Source of the DNA: Mycolicibacterium malmesburyense
GTDB lineage: Bacteria > Actinomycetota > Actinomycetes > Mycobacteriales > Mycobacteriaceae
Assembly: GCF_001050015.1 (NCBI RefSeq)
Contig: NZ_CVTB01000077.1
Coordinates: 1 to 64,000, forward strand
Direction: 5' to 3'
Length of the DNA: 64,000 bases
Part shown: positions 41,949-50,098 of the stretch, piece after piece
Layout: every line of letters starts with the position of its first letter
How positions within the stretch are numbered: position 1 is the first letter of the stretch
Position numbers and translations under genes: made by a program
The notes under the pieces: generated by a model
What the model was told of the DNA's origin: nothing
The model's input: the letters and a program-made list of their open reading frames with translations, nothing else
Databases searched by the model: none

Positions 41949-43637
41949 GTGGAGTTGATTCTTGTCGTCGTCGGAGCGATCGTCGTCACCGCTGTCGCGC
42001 ACAAGCGGGGTCTCGAACCGGCCCTGGTCATCGTCGTCATCGGCGCCGCGGTGTCGTTCCTGCCCGATTTCGAACCGCCCGAGCTTGATTCACACATCCT
42101 GCTGACGGTGGTGCTACCGCCGCTGCTCTACTCGGCCGCGCTGAACTTCTCGTTCCCGGCCTTCCTGCGCAACATCCGGCCGATCCTGGGCCTGGGCGTC
42201 GGGTTGGTCGTGGTGACCGCGTTCGCGGTGGCGGCGTCGGCGTGGTTGGTGGTCGTGCCCCTGACCTTCGCCACGGCACTGGTGTTGGGCGCGATCGTGG
42301 CTCCGCCGGATGCGGTGACCGCGGTCGCGGTGGGACGCAAGCTGGGCCTGCCGAAGCGAGTGATGGCGATCCTGACGGGGGAGAGCCTGATCAACGATGC
42401 CGCCGCCCTGACGCTCTTCTCGATCGCGGTGGTGCAGGTCACCGGCGGACACATTTTCATTCACAACCCGTTGCTGCTGTTCGGCTACAGCGCCGTGATC
42501 GGCTGTGTCGTCGGCGCGCTGCTCGGCTACGTGACGCTGTGGATTCGCAGGAGGCTGGCCAACCCTGGATTGGAGACGGTGCAGGGCCTCGTGGTGCCGT
42601 TCGCGGCGTTCATCGTCGCCGAGGAGCTGCACGCCTCCGGGGTGTTGGCGGTCGTCGTGGCGGGCTTCGTGGTGGCCAACGGAACGCTGTCGGCGGGGTA
42701 CCAGACCCGGCTGCAGGAACGGTACGTCTGGAACTCCGTCGATGTGCTGCTCGAGGCGTTCGTGTTCGCCTACATCGGTTTGCACCTGCGCTTCGTGTTG
42801 GAAGACCTGCGGGAGGCCCACGAGTCGCTCGTCGAGGTCGCGACGGCTTCGGCGGTCGTGTTGGTCATCGTCCTGGTGATCCGGCCGCTGTCGGTCTTCG
42901 CGATCTTCGGGCGCAACAAGCTGTCCCAGCACGTCGGTAATCGGTTGAGCGTTCCCATACCCGAAGGCGGGGGCCGCGGCGCGTTGGGCACCCGGCGGCG
43001 CGACAACCCGCCGGGTAAGTGGCGCTCACGAATCGATCGGCGGTCGTTGTCCTGGCGGGAGAACGTCGTCGTGTCGTGGACCGCTATGCGCGGGGTGGTG
43101 ACATTGGCTGCGGCCGCGGCGATTCCGGCGACGACGGTCACCGGCGAGCCGTTTCCCGAGCGGGCCACCATCCAGGCCATCGCGTTCGTCGTCAGCGTCG
43201 GCACGTTGTTGCTTCAGGGCTCGACGCTGCCGATCCTGATCCGGCGGCTGCACATCTCGCGGTTCTCCGATGATCACGCCGTCGACCGCGAGGAGGAACT
43301 CAAGGCCGAACGCATCGTGCACGAGGCCGCCGATCGGGTGCTCGCCGACTTCCGGGCCCACCCGCCGGCGAACCTGAGCCCGGGCGTGGCCGCCGAGATC
43401 GAGGCCGTCATCGCCAGGCACTCGCAGGACGCCGACGAGATGCCCGACCCGGAGGCGCACACCAGACGCTCGGAGGTGTTCGGCAAGCTGTACCGCGAGG
43501 TGCTTGCCCAACAACGGGCCGCCCTGATCGCCGAGCGCGACGAGGGACGCATCGAGGACGAGGCGGCGCGGGCGATGCTCGAGCGGTTGGACCTGCAGGA
43601 GGCCGGGGTGTCGGCGCGGCTGGAGAGCCGGCTCTGA
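41949..43637 (+). CDS. Na+/H+ antiporter, CPA1 (NhaP/YjcE) family
   Basis: 562 aa. About 12 hydrophobic helices in residues 1-410, with the paired motif GAIVAPPDAVTAVAVGRKLG and GESLINDAAALTLFSIAV (the conserved ND of CPA1 exchangers) and WTAMRGVVTLAAAAAIP. A cytosolic charged C-terminal tail of about 130 residues follows. Exchanges Na+ or K+ for protons to hold pH. A leaderless -10 lies upstream. Not the neighbour expected from M. tuberculosis at this position. Confidence 0.92.
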   Translation: MELILVVVGAIVVTAVAHKRGLEPALVIVVIGAAVSFLPDFEPPELDSHILLTVVLPPLLYSAALNFSFPAFLRNIRPILGLGVGLVVVTAFAVAASAWLVVVPLTFATALVLGAIVAPPDAVTAVAVGRKLGLPKRVMAILTGESLINDAAALTLFSIAVVQVTGGHIFIHNPLLLFGYSAVIGCVVGALLGYVTLWIRRRLANPGLETVQGLVVPFAAFIVAEELHASGVLAVVVAGFVVANGTLSAGYQTRLQERYVWNSVDVLLEAFVFAYIGLHLRFVLEDLREAHESLVEVATASAVVLVIVLVIRPLSVFAIFGRNKLSQHVGNRLSVPIPEGGGRGALGTRRRDNPPGKWRSRIDRRSLSWRENVVVSWTAMRGVVTLAAAAAIPATTVTGEPFPERATIQAIAFVVSVGTLLLQGSTLPILIRRLHISRFSDDHAVDREEELKAERIVHEAADRVLADFRAHPPANLSPGVAAEIEAVIARHSQDADEMPDPEAHTRRSEVFGKLYREVLAQQRAALIAERDEGRIEDEAARAMLERLDLQEAGVSARLESRL

Positions 43638-43658
43638 GCGGGTGGAGGCCGGCGAACC

Positions 43659-44417
43659 TCAGAAGCCGCCGAAATCGCCGAGGCCGCCGCCGATGTCGCC
43701 GCCCCAGTCGCCGCCGCCCCAGTCTCCGCCGTCGCCGCCGAAGTCCTGGCCGCCCTGGTCCAGTCCTTGGTCGTAGCCCTGGGCGAAGCCCTGCTCGTAG
43801 CCGCTGCCGTGCATGCCGGAGAACAACGCGTCGAACAACATCACCGAACCCAGGCCCCAGGCGCCGGCGACCAGCGCGGGCTTCCACCACGGCTCGGAGT
43901 ACCAACCGGCGGGCACCGGACGCCCCGCGACCCGTCCGCCGGGATAGTAGTTCGGGGTCCGCTCGGACGGCGTCGGCGACGCCTCGATCTCGCGGCCCTC
44001 GAAGTCGACCTTGCGATCCTCGGTCACCGTGCCGGCCGATCGCTGACCGGCCAGCGCCTCGAGTTCGGGTCCCGGATCCATGCCCATCGCGACGCGTGCG
44101 GCGCGTACGTAGTAGAGGCCCTCGACCGCGCTCTCCTTGGCGAGCTGCGCCTGCTTGACGGTGTTGGCCTGATCGATCTGTGAGCCCGCCGCGGTGTAGC
44201 GCTCGGATGCGTCGGCCAACGCCTGCTTCGAGGCCTCGTCGCTTCCGGTCAAGCTGATCACCTGACCGCCGAGGCGCTCGATGACGCGGCGGGCGTCGGC
44301 CTTGGCGTCGTCCAGCGAGGCGGCCTTGCGCCGGTCCGACGCCCTCATCGCGGCATACGCGAGCACGCCGAGAGCGACGATGACCAGGACGACGAGAACG
44401 AGCAGAACACCGTTCAT
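43659..44417 (-). CDS. Membrane-anchored DUF1542-like protein with Gly/Asp/Trp-rich tail
   Basis: 252 aa from ATG 44417; minus-strand TAGGCT (44425-44430) ends 7 nt upstream. One N-terminal transmembrane helix (VLLVLVVLVIVALGVLAYAAM), a helical middle (ADARRVIERLGGQVISL...), then a repetitive glycine-rich end (DGGDWGGGDWGGDIGGGLGDFGGF, here in parts). TPM-like membrane proteins often end this way. Function unknown; the tail may contact the membrane or cell wall. Confidence 0.78.
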   Translation of the reverse strand: MNGVLLVLVVLVIVALGVLAYAAMRASDRRKAASLDDAKADARRVIERLGGQVISLTGSDEASKQALADASERYTAAGSQIDQANTVKQAQLAKESAVEGLYYVRAARVAMGMDPGPELEALAGQRSAGTVTEDRKVDFEGREIEASPTPSERTPNYYPGGRVAGRPVPAGWYSEPWWKPALVAGAWGLGSVMLFDALFSGMHGSGYEQGFAQGYDQGLDQGGQDFGGDGGDWGGGDWGGDIGGGLGDFGGF

Positions 44418-44424
44418 GGCGCCC

Positions 44425-44430
44425 AGCCTA
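44425..44430 (-). promoter_or_regulatory. -10 element TAGGCT for the DUF1542-like gene
   Basis: Ends 7 nt before ATG 44417 on the minus strand. Confidence 0.45.
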
Positions 44431-44581
44431 CCCAGGACTCCCGGCGCCGACCGGATGGCGGCCAACGCGGCGCGACGGCCGGGGGCGTGCAAACCAAAGC
44501 CAGCCTGTGAACTGCGTCTCAATGATCATAGGCAAACATCTTTTCGGGGGTTCCGATTTCATTTCAGGCGTCAATATGCCG

Positions 44582-44587
44582 TACCGT
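44582..44587 (+). promoter_or_regulatory. -10 element TACCGT for the GAF gene
   Basis: Ends 7 nt before GTG 44595; the upstream 60 bp are AT-richer than the surroundings. Confidence 0.45.
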
Positions 44588-44594
44588 AAGTCGA

Positions 44595-45314
44595 GTGACG
44601 GAGCGCGTACGCCGATTCGACGACTACCTCAACCGCCTGCTCGAAGAGCTTGCGCGGGAGGCTGGGGAGAACGTCGAAACGTACGTGGCCCGCGCCGTCG
44701 CCACACAGATGACCGCCGACATGCGCCGCGCCAACGATCCCGCCGTCGAAGACCTCGAAACCCATCTGTCGGCGTCGGGTGTGCTCGACAAGACCGCGAT
44801 GCCGGACGTGACCTCGGTCATGACCGACCCCGACCGGCTCACCGCCCTGCGGCACACCGGTCTGCTCGACTCACCGCCGGAGGCGATATACGACCGGATC
44901 ACCCGGGCCGCCGCCGACGCGCTCGACGCCCCCTACGCGACGTTGACCCTCGTCGACGTCGATCGGCAGTTCTTCAAGAGCGCCGTGGGCCAGGACACCA
45001 ATTCGCCCGAGAGCAGGGAGACACCGCTCGAGCGATCGGTCTGTCAGTACGCGGTCGCCAACGGCGCGCCGTTGATCCTCGAGGACGCGCGAGTCGATCC
45101 GACGTTCAAGCAGCATCCGGCGGTGCGCGACGGAACCGTCGTCGCCTATCTCGGAATCCCCCTTATGGACCAGGCGGGCAATGCCGTTGGCACACTGTGC
45201 GTTTACGACACCAAGCCGCGCCTCTGGGGCACCGGGCACGTTCAGGTGCTGAATGATCTCGCCGCGCTCGCCGGGGAACGGATGTTCAGCGCCGGCACGG
45301 ATGGTCAGCAATGA
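44595..45314 (+). CDS. Soluble GAF-domain sensor protein
   Basis: 239 aa. Residues 1-35 are a helical, ribbon-helix-helix-like segment (RRFDDYLNRLLEELAREAGENVETYVARA). Residues about 75-235 form a GAF domain (LTALRHTGLLDSPPEAIYDRI...CQYAVANGAPLILEDARVDP...YLGIPLMD...VGTLCVYD). No kinase, phosphatase or cyclase output domain is attached, so it probably senses a small ligand or redox state through Cys and acts on a partner. It starts the accessory block just before the sugar transferase. Confidence 0.83.
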   Translation: MTERVRRFDDYLNRLLEELAREAGENVETYVARAVATQMTADMRRANDPAVEDLETHLSASGVLDKTAMPDVTSVMTDPDRLTALRHTGLLDSPPEAIYDRITRAAADALDAPYATLTLVDVDRQFFKSAVGQDTNSPESRETPLERSVCQYAVANGAPLILEDARVDPTFKQHPAVRDGTVVAYLGIPLMDQAGNAVGTLCVYDTKPRLWGTGHVQVLNDLAALAGERMFSAGTDGQQ

Positions 45315-45363
45315 GGCAGGCAGCGCAAGCATGCGAAGTACCTGGATTTTCGGGCACGTAGCC

Positions 45364-45388
45364 TAGACTGGCAACGTTTGCGATCGCA
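45364..45388 (+). promoter_or_regulatory. -10 element TAGACT and palindrome at the sugar-transferase promoter
   Basis: TAGACT (45364-45369) fits a -10. The perfect palindrome TGCGATCGCA (45379-45388) lies at or just after the expected transcription start, where a repressor could block initiation. Confidence 0.45.
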
Positions 45389-45426
45389 GACACTTCTGCA
45401 GCGCTGGGGTGGTCATCAGGGGGGAT

Positions 45427-46959
45427 ATGCAGGCTGACACGGGCGCGCCCGCCCGCGACTCGCAACCTCGACTCAGGACGACGGTTCCGCAGCTCAAGGC
45501 CGTGCCGCCGCCCTCTGGTGCCAAGAAAGCCGGCTGGATCGAGACCCTTCGCGCCGAATCGGGCTATGTGGCGCTCACCGTCGCCCTGGACATCTGGGCC
45601 GCGGCGTGGGCCGTCGTCATAGCGCAATGGTGGATGCCTGGCCCGATCGCCGACCGAAACGTCGCGGCGATCTCGTGGCTCTTCGTCCCGATCGTTCTGG
45701 TGATCCTGTACACCCGGTCGTTGTACAAGCGCAGACTCGGCCACAGCTTTCTCGACGACTTCGAACCGGTCGAAACGTCGGTGGCGGTGGCTGCGCTGGC
45801 TACCCTCACCGTTTTGTTGATCACCGTGCCCGCGCTGCCGGCCGGGTCGGTGGTCGAGGAGCACATCCGCCCAAGCGAATTGGTCATCAGGATCTGGGTC
45901 TGCGCCGCCATCCTGCTGCCGGCGGTCCGGCTCTGCCGGTCGTTGGCGCAACGCTACCTGCGGCGACGGCACGGCTTCGGGTCGCCGGCCCTGATCATCG
46001 GTTCGGGACCCTTTCTCCGTCAGCTCATCACGCGGATGCGTCAGATCCCGGACCACGGCCTGCATCCCGTCGGAGTGGTCGACGACGTTCGCCCGCCGGC
46101 GGCGGAGTTGGTCGACGTGCCGTATCTCGGACCGATAGTGAACCTCGAGGAAGCCGTCCGAAGCAGCGGCGCCACTGAGCTCATCATCGGCTCGTCGACG
46201 ACGCCCGACGACGAACTGGCCCTCGCCGCGCAGCTGGCGCAGAACCTCGGAGTCCGGGTGCGTGTCGTGCCGCGCATGCGGGACGTCATCGGTGGCGCAA
46301 CGTATGTCGAGCACCTCGGCGGCATCCCGCTGCTGGTGCTCGCACACACCGATCCCAAAGGCTGGCAGTTCGCGATCAAGCACGCCCTGGGACGGACGAT
46401 CGCCGCCGTCGGCCTGCTGGCGATCTCGCCTCTGTATGTGACGCTGGCGATCCTGGTCAAGCTGAGCTCCCCGGGGCCGGTCTACTTCCGCCAACAGCGC
46501 GTCGGGCGCGACGGAAAGGTGTTCGACTGCCTCAAATTCCGCAGCATGCGAACGGTTGCTCCGGCCACCAAGGCGTTCGCGTTGAAGGACGGTTCGGCGC
46601 CGGGAGGGGTGGAAGGCGACGACCGACGCACCGCGATCGGCAAGTTCATGAGGAAAGCGTCGCTCGACGAGCTGCCTCAACTGGTCAACGTGCTGCGCGG
46701 GGACATGACGCTGGTCGGCCCGCGTCCGGAGCGCCCGGAGTTCGTCGAGCTGTTCGAGATGCAGGTGCGCCGCTACGGCGACCGGCACCGGGTGAAGGCA
46801 GGCATCACCGGTTGGGCGCAGGTGCACGGGCTCCGCGGCCAGACCTCGATCGCCGACCGCGCGGAGTTCGACAACTACTACATACAGAACTGGTCGTTGC
46901 TTCTCGACTTCAAGATCATGCTGTTGACCGTCCTCGCGGTGCTGAAGCCCGCGGAGTAG
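45427..46959 (+). CDS. Polyprenyl-phosphate hexose-1-phosphate transferase (WcaJ/UndPP-type)
   Basis: 510 aa. Five hydrophobic helices, a nucleotide-binding-like middle (ALIIGSGPFLRQLI...VDDV) and a C-terminal bacterial sugar-transferase domain with SPLYVTLAILVKLSSPGPVYFRQQRVGRDGK, FDCLKFRSMR, LDELPQLVNVLRGDMTLVGPRPERPEF and GITGWAQVHGLRG. It links a sugar phosphate from UDP-sugar to decaprenyl or undecaprenyl phosphate, the first step of an exopolysaccharide or glycan. ATG 45427 follows a G-run at 45419-45424. The rest of a polysaccharide pathway is not nearby. Confidence 0.9.
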   Translation: MQADTGAPARDSQPRLRTTVPQLKAVPPPSGAKKAGWIETLRAESGYVALTVALDIWAAAWAVVIAQWWMPGPIADRNVAAISWLFVPIVLVILYTRSLYKRRLGHSFLDDFEPVETSVAVAALATLTVLLITVPALPAGSVVEEHIRPSELVIRIWVCAAILLPAVRLCRSLAQRYLRRRHGFGSPALIIGSGPFLRQLITRMRQIPDHGLHPVGVVDDVRPPAAELVDVPYLGPIVNLEEAVRSSGATELIIGSSTTPDDELALAAQLAQNLGVRVRVVPRMRDVIGGATYVEHLGGIPLLVLAHTDPKGWQFAIKHALGRTIAAVGLLAISPLYVTLAILVKLSSPGPVYFRQQRVGRDGKVFDCLKFRSMRTVAPATKAFALKDGSAPGGVEGDDRRTAIGKFMRKASLDELPQLVNVLRGDMTLVGPRPERPEFVELFEMQVRRYGDRHRVKAGITGWAQVHGLRGQTSIADRAEFDNYYIQNWSLLLDFKIMLLTVLAVLKPAE

Positions 46960-46981
46960 GACGCTCCGGCGCCGTCGGACG

Positions 46982-48373
46982 CTAGACCTTCAGCAGTCCG
47001 GATTCGTGGTAGCGGCGCTCCCGGTTGACCTGCCAGGGGTCGACGCTCGCGCCGAAATAGCGCTCGACGCTGTGCATGGCGCTGAGCATCGCGTGGTCCT
47101 GGTTGTCGTAGCGGTGCATGCCGTTGCGCCCGACCGGATACAAAGACGGATAACGCTTGTGGAGGTAATCGCGGATGCGGGCAACACTCGTGTCCATCGC
47201 CGGGTCGCAGATCGGATAGGCGAACTGCGAGCGGACGACCATGACGTGCTCGATCGTGCGAGGGTCGAAACCCAGTGTGCGCAGGTCGCTTTCCAGCATT
47301 TGCCGCAATCGCTCGTCGTCGGCGGTCCACAGATCCGATCCCGCGCCGATGAAGTACTCGAAGCCCAGATATGTACCGTCCCAACCCGGGGGAGTGAGGT
47401 CGTCCGACCACTTGCGGTAGTTCTGGATCCGGCCTACCCGCAGATTCCGCCCCGGCGTGTACACCCAGTTGAAGGGTAGGTCACGGTGCTTCGAGAGCGC
47501 GACCGCGATGGTGATCAACCCCCGGTGCTTGATTTGGGCTGCAGCATGCCAAACCTGCTGTGGCGGGGCCGGTTCCAGGGCATTGATCAACATCTGCAGG
47601 GGCATGCTGGAGAAGACGGCGTCCCCGGTCGCGGTGTCCCCGTTGCGCAGTCCGATCGTCCACGTCTTGCCGTCGAAGCTCAACTTGACCACCGGTGAGT
47701 CAAGCGACGGTTCGACGCCGTAACCGGCGAGCGCGGACGCCGCGGCGTCCCACAGTTGGCCGGGCCCACGCCGGGGATAGAGGAACGCATCAGCGCCGAT
47801 CGCGTCGGCGCCCCACACGATCGGCTTGATGCGTTGCTCGGCCCAGTCGCTTGTCAGTTCGGCGGGTTCGGCGAGCCATGTCTTGCGGACGTATCCGTCG
47901 AAGAACATGCGGTACCAGTAGTCGCCGAACTGGTGTCGTCCCCACTGGAGGAAGTTGGCCGAGTCGTCGAGCGGGCGGGTCCCATGCCGGAGCCGAGACC
48001 ACAGCAGGCTTCCCAGTCCGCGGGCTCCACGTCCGTAGCCCAACTGTGTCAACAGGTTTCGGCCGACGAGCGGATACGGCACGTAATGGCCGTCGACGAG
48101 CATGGCGGAACGTCTCGCCACCGAGAGCCATTGGTCGGCCGGGAGCAGGGACCTCCAGAGTTCGAGGATCCGGTCGTTCTTGGTGAAGAACCGATGTCCG
48201 CCGGGGTCGACGCGGAACCCGTGCGCGCGCGGGGTGCGGGCCAGCCCGCCGACAGTGGGTGACGCCTCGAAGACCTGGGCCGCCACTCCGTTCTTGGCCA
48301 ATTCGAGCGCGGCGGTGAGCCCGGCGGGCCCAGCGCCGATGACCAACGGGCGTTTGTCGGAATGCATGAGCAC
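46982..48373 (-). CDS. FAD-dependent oxidoreductase of the amine-oxidase/UDP-galactopyranose-mutase-like group
   Basis: 463 aa. N-terminal dinucleotide site VIGAGPAGLTAALELAKNGVAA, then EASPTVGGLARTP and FRVDPGGHRFFTKND, typical of protoporphyrinogen oxidase, phytoene desaturase and related enzymes found in polysaccharide clusters. No membrane span. Begins right after the stop of the cis-prenyltransferase homologue (GTG 48373; ATG 48367 is the alternative), so the two are one operon under the SigF-type promoter. Substrate unknown; a polyprenol or sugar nucleotide is a guess. Confidence 0.83.
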   Translation of the reverse strand: MLMHSDKRPLVIGAGPAGLTAALELAKNGVAAQVFEASPTVGGLARTPRAHGFRVDPGGHRFFTKNDRILELWRSLLPADQWLSVARRSAMLVDGHYVPYPLVGRNLLTQLGYGRGARGLGSLLWSRLRHGTRPLDDSANFLQWGRHQFGDYWYRMFFDGYVRKTWLAEPAELTSDWAEQRIKPIVWGADAIGADAFLYPRRGPGQLWDAAASALAGYGVEPSLDSPVVKLSFDGKTWTIGLRNGDTATGDAVFSSMPLQMLINALEPAPPQQVWHAAAQIKHRGLITIAVALSKHRDLPFNWVYTPGRNLRVGRIQNYRKWSDDLTPPGWDGTYLGFEYFIGAGSDLWTADDERLRQMLESDLRTLGFDPRTIEHVMVVRSQFAYPICDPAMDTSVARIRDYLHKRYPSLYPVGRNGMHRYDNQDHAMLSAMHSVERYFGASVDPWQVNRERRYHESGLLKV

Positions 48374-49039
48374 CTACCGACCTCGAAGCTGAGGGGTGCG
48401 TCGATAATCGTCGATGAACTCGTCGATGTGCCGCGCGTCCAGTTCGTTGAGCGGCGTCGAGAGGAAGCGCAGCTGCGCGTACTGAGTCTGCAGCGGAAGG
48501 AAACCGCTCAGCAGGGGCTCGGGGGAGGTGCGGATGACGAGGTCGACGTCTTCGATGTCGAATGCGCCGCGGATTTCCCCGCCGCTCTGCCGTGCCTGTA
48601 GATGGGCTGCTCGTAACTCCTCGTTGGCGTCGTAGGCGGCGAGGATGTTGATCCGGAATTGTCCCCCGCTCATGACGGACTCCGCGTGTTGAGCGGCCGC
48701 GATGTACTCGGCGGGAAGCACGGAGCGGTCGCCGTGCAGCCGGACACTGCATGTATCGGGCTCGAATCGGGCGGGAATCAAATCGGTCAGGAAGCGGACC
48801 GAAGCATTGAACACCGGCTCCAGCTCGGCCTGGCTGCGGGCGAGATTGGCCCGGCTCAGGTTGTACACCGACACCGTCCGGACGTTGTTCCGGCGCAAAA
48901 CCTGAAGAATGTCGGCTACCTTCTCCGCCCCCTGCATATAGGCGTCGGCCAAAGAGACCCCACGACTCTTCGCCCATCGGCGCATACCGTCTGGGATCAA
49001 GCCCACGTGGGCAGGTTCGTAACCCGTTAATACCCGCAC
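48374..49039 (-). CDS. Divergent cis-prenyltransferase (UppS-family) homologue
   Basis: 221 aa from GTG 49039, with a GGGGGAT ribosome site upstream; GTG 49063 is the alternative. It keeps the P-loop-like HVGLIPDGMRRWAKSRG (catalytic Asp) and one Arg of the C-terminal diphosphate site. But the usual GHRxG is AYMQG, FSTENWxR is LSRANLARS, the second RxS is LLS, and the Glu of the YxEL box is Gln (TQYAQL). Four or more substrate residues differ, so it may use an unusual allylic substrate or be regulatory. A canonical UppS must be elsewhere. Confidence 0.85.
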   Translation of the reverse strand: MRVLTGYEPAHVGLIPDGMRRWAKSRGVSLADAYMQGAEKVADILQVLRRNNVRTVSVYNLSRANLARSQAELEPVFNASVRFLTDLIPARFEPDTCSVRLHGDRSVLPAEYIAAAQHAESVMSGGQFRINILAAYDANEELRAAHLQARQSGGEIRGAFDIEDVDLVIRTSPEPLLSGFLPLQTQYAQLRFLSTPLNELDARHIDEFIDDYRRTPQLRGR

Positions 49040-49063
49040 GCAGTTATCCCCCCGTAAGCGCAC

Positions 49064-49755
49064 TTATGTCTGTGGGTAAGAGTACGTTTTCGGTACCCGT
49101 ATGTCCATTCAGGTAAACCGATTGTCCGGGGGTCGAGGGCGGGGCCTGGCGGGAGGTCGCGACGCCCTGTGCGGAACGTGACCAAAAGAGGGTCTGAGCT
49201 GCGCGGGTGGTTCGGGTACCAGTGGGCCGGGGTCCGTCGGCGGCAGCAGGAATTCCGTCGGCGAGCGACGGTGTCCTTGCGAGAGCTGTTCGTCGGGTCC
49301 ACTCAAACCTCTTTAATTTGTGCGTCCTGGAAGCTCTTGCCTTCGGTGACCATGTGTCATGTTATTGCCCACAAAATATGTTTTGCCCAAATACCGAGAT
49401 ATGCCCGAGATATGACATCCAGTGTCACTTCAATTTGTCATCCGTTTCCCGAAGATTGTCGCGATTGTGTAAGAGCAGCAAACTTTCGGTACGCACGAAC
49501 CAATCGCTGTCAGGCTCGGTCGTTGCCGACGAACCGTGTGCAAGACCGCGGTCCGGCGGTGGCCACGGCGTGGTTTCTTGCCCCGCGATGTGGGATTCAG
49601 CGAAAGGTGGCGACTTTGCAGGCCCGACCGGCTTGCCGCCGCGGCCCACGGATACCGGCGTCTCGTGTAGACGAGCCGCGCCAGATGGCGCGCCGCCGGA
49701 AGTGGCGTTCCGTGCGAAGCGCGCTGCGCGGCGCTACGCCCGTGTCGGGCGTCAG
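49064..49755. other. AT-rich intergenic island, no gene seen
   Basis: About 690 bp without a convincing reading frame. The first 60 bp hold the SigF-type promoter. Positions 49300-49500 are clearly richer in A/T than the rest of the window and contain an 11-bp near-repeat (CCGAGATATG at 49394 and 49405), the inverted pair TGACA/TGTCA (49413-49427) and TGAC/GTCA (49347-49359). Open frames on the plus strand here (49169-49804) do not look coding. Confidence 0.55.
49094..49119 (-). promoter_or_regulatory. SigF-type promoter for the cis-prenyltransferase/FAD operon
   Basis: Minus-strand GGTTT (49119-49115) and GGGTA (49098-49094) are 16 nt apart, the same layout as at 539. The predicted start near 49087 would give a leader of about 25-50 nt. 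Confidence 0.7.
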
Positions 49756-49829
49756 TGGAGCGGGCGACGGGAATCGAACCCGCGTAGCTAGTTTGGAAGA
49801 CTAGGGCTCTACCATTGAGCTACGCCCGC
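49756..49829 (-). tRNA. tRNA-Gly (anticodon UCC)
   Basis: Minus strand. Acceptor GCGGGCG/CGCCCGC, D arm, anticodon loop CTTCCAA (TCC), T arm CGGGTTCGATTCCCG, discriminator T, encoded CCA (49758-49756). Reads GGA codons. Confidence 0.96.
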
Positions 49830-49985
49830 ATGTACAGCAAGACCAGATCGTACCGGCGGCTGCCAAATCAAATCCAATTGAAGGCTTCGCGTGTCCAGCC
49901 CGTAGTATCTCGCGTGGTCGTTCCGTGTTTTCGGGACGGCCCGCGCGGGCGCGAACACTCGAGCGCCGGCGCGACGAGCAGAACA

Positions 49986-50059
49986 CGGGGTGTAGCGCAG
50001 CTTGGTAGCGCATCCGCTTTGGGAGCGGAAGGCCGCAGGTTCAAATCCTGTCACCCCGA
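49986..50059 (+). tRNA. tRNA-Pro (anticodon UGG)
   Basis: 74 nt. Acceptor CGGGGTG/CACCCCG, D arm GCGC...GCGC, anticodon stem TCCGC/GCGGA with loop TTTGGGA (TGG), T arm GCAGG-TTCAAAT-CCTGT. No encoded CCA. Lies 39 bp before the trigger factor gene. Confidence 0.95.
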
Positions 50060-50098
50060 CTGCGCCATCGACCGAACCAGAACAACAAGGAGCAGATC

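Noticed and set aside
49347..49427. TGAC/GTCA palindromes as CRP sites
   Set aside because: Spacing and flanks do not fit the GTG-N6-CAC mycobacterial CRP pattern well enough; kept only as unexplained repeats.
49169..49804. 211-codon plus-strand frame in the AT-rich island
   Set aside because: It runs through tRNA-Gly and lacks coding base bias or motifs.
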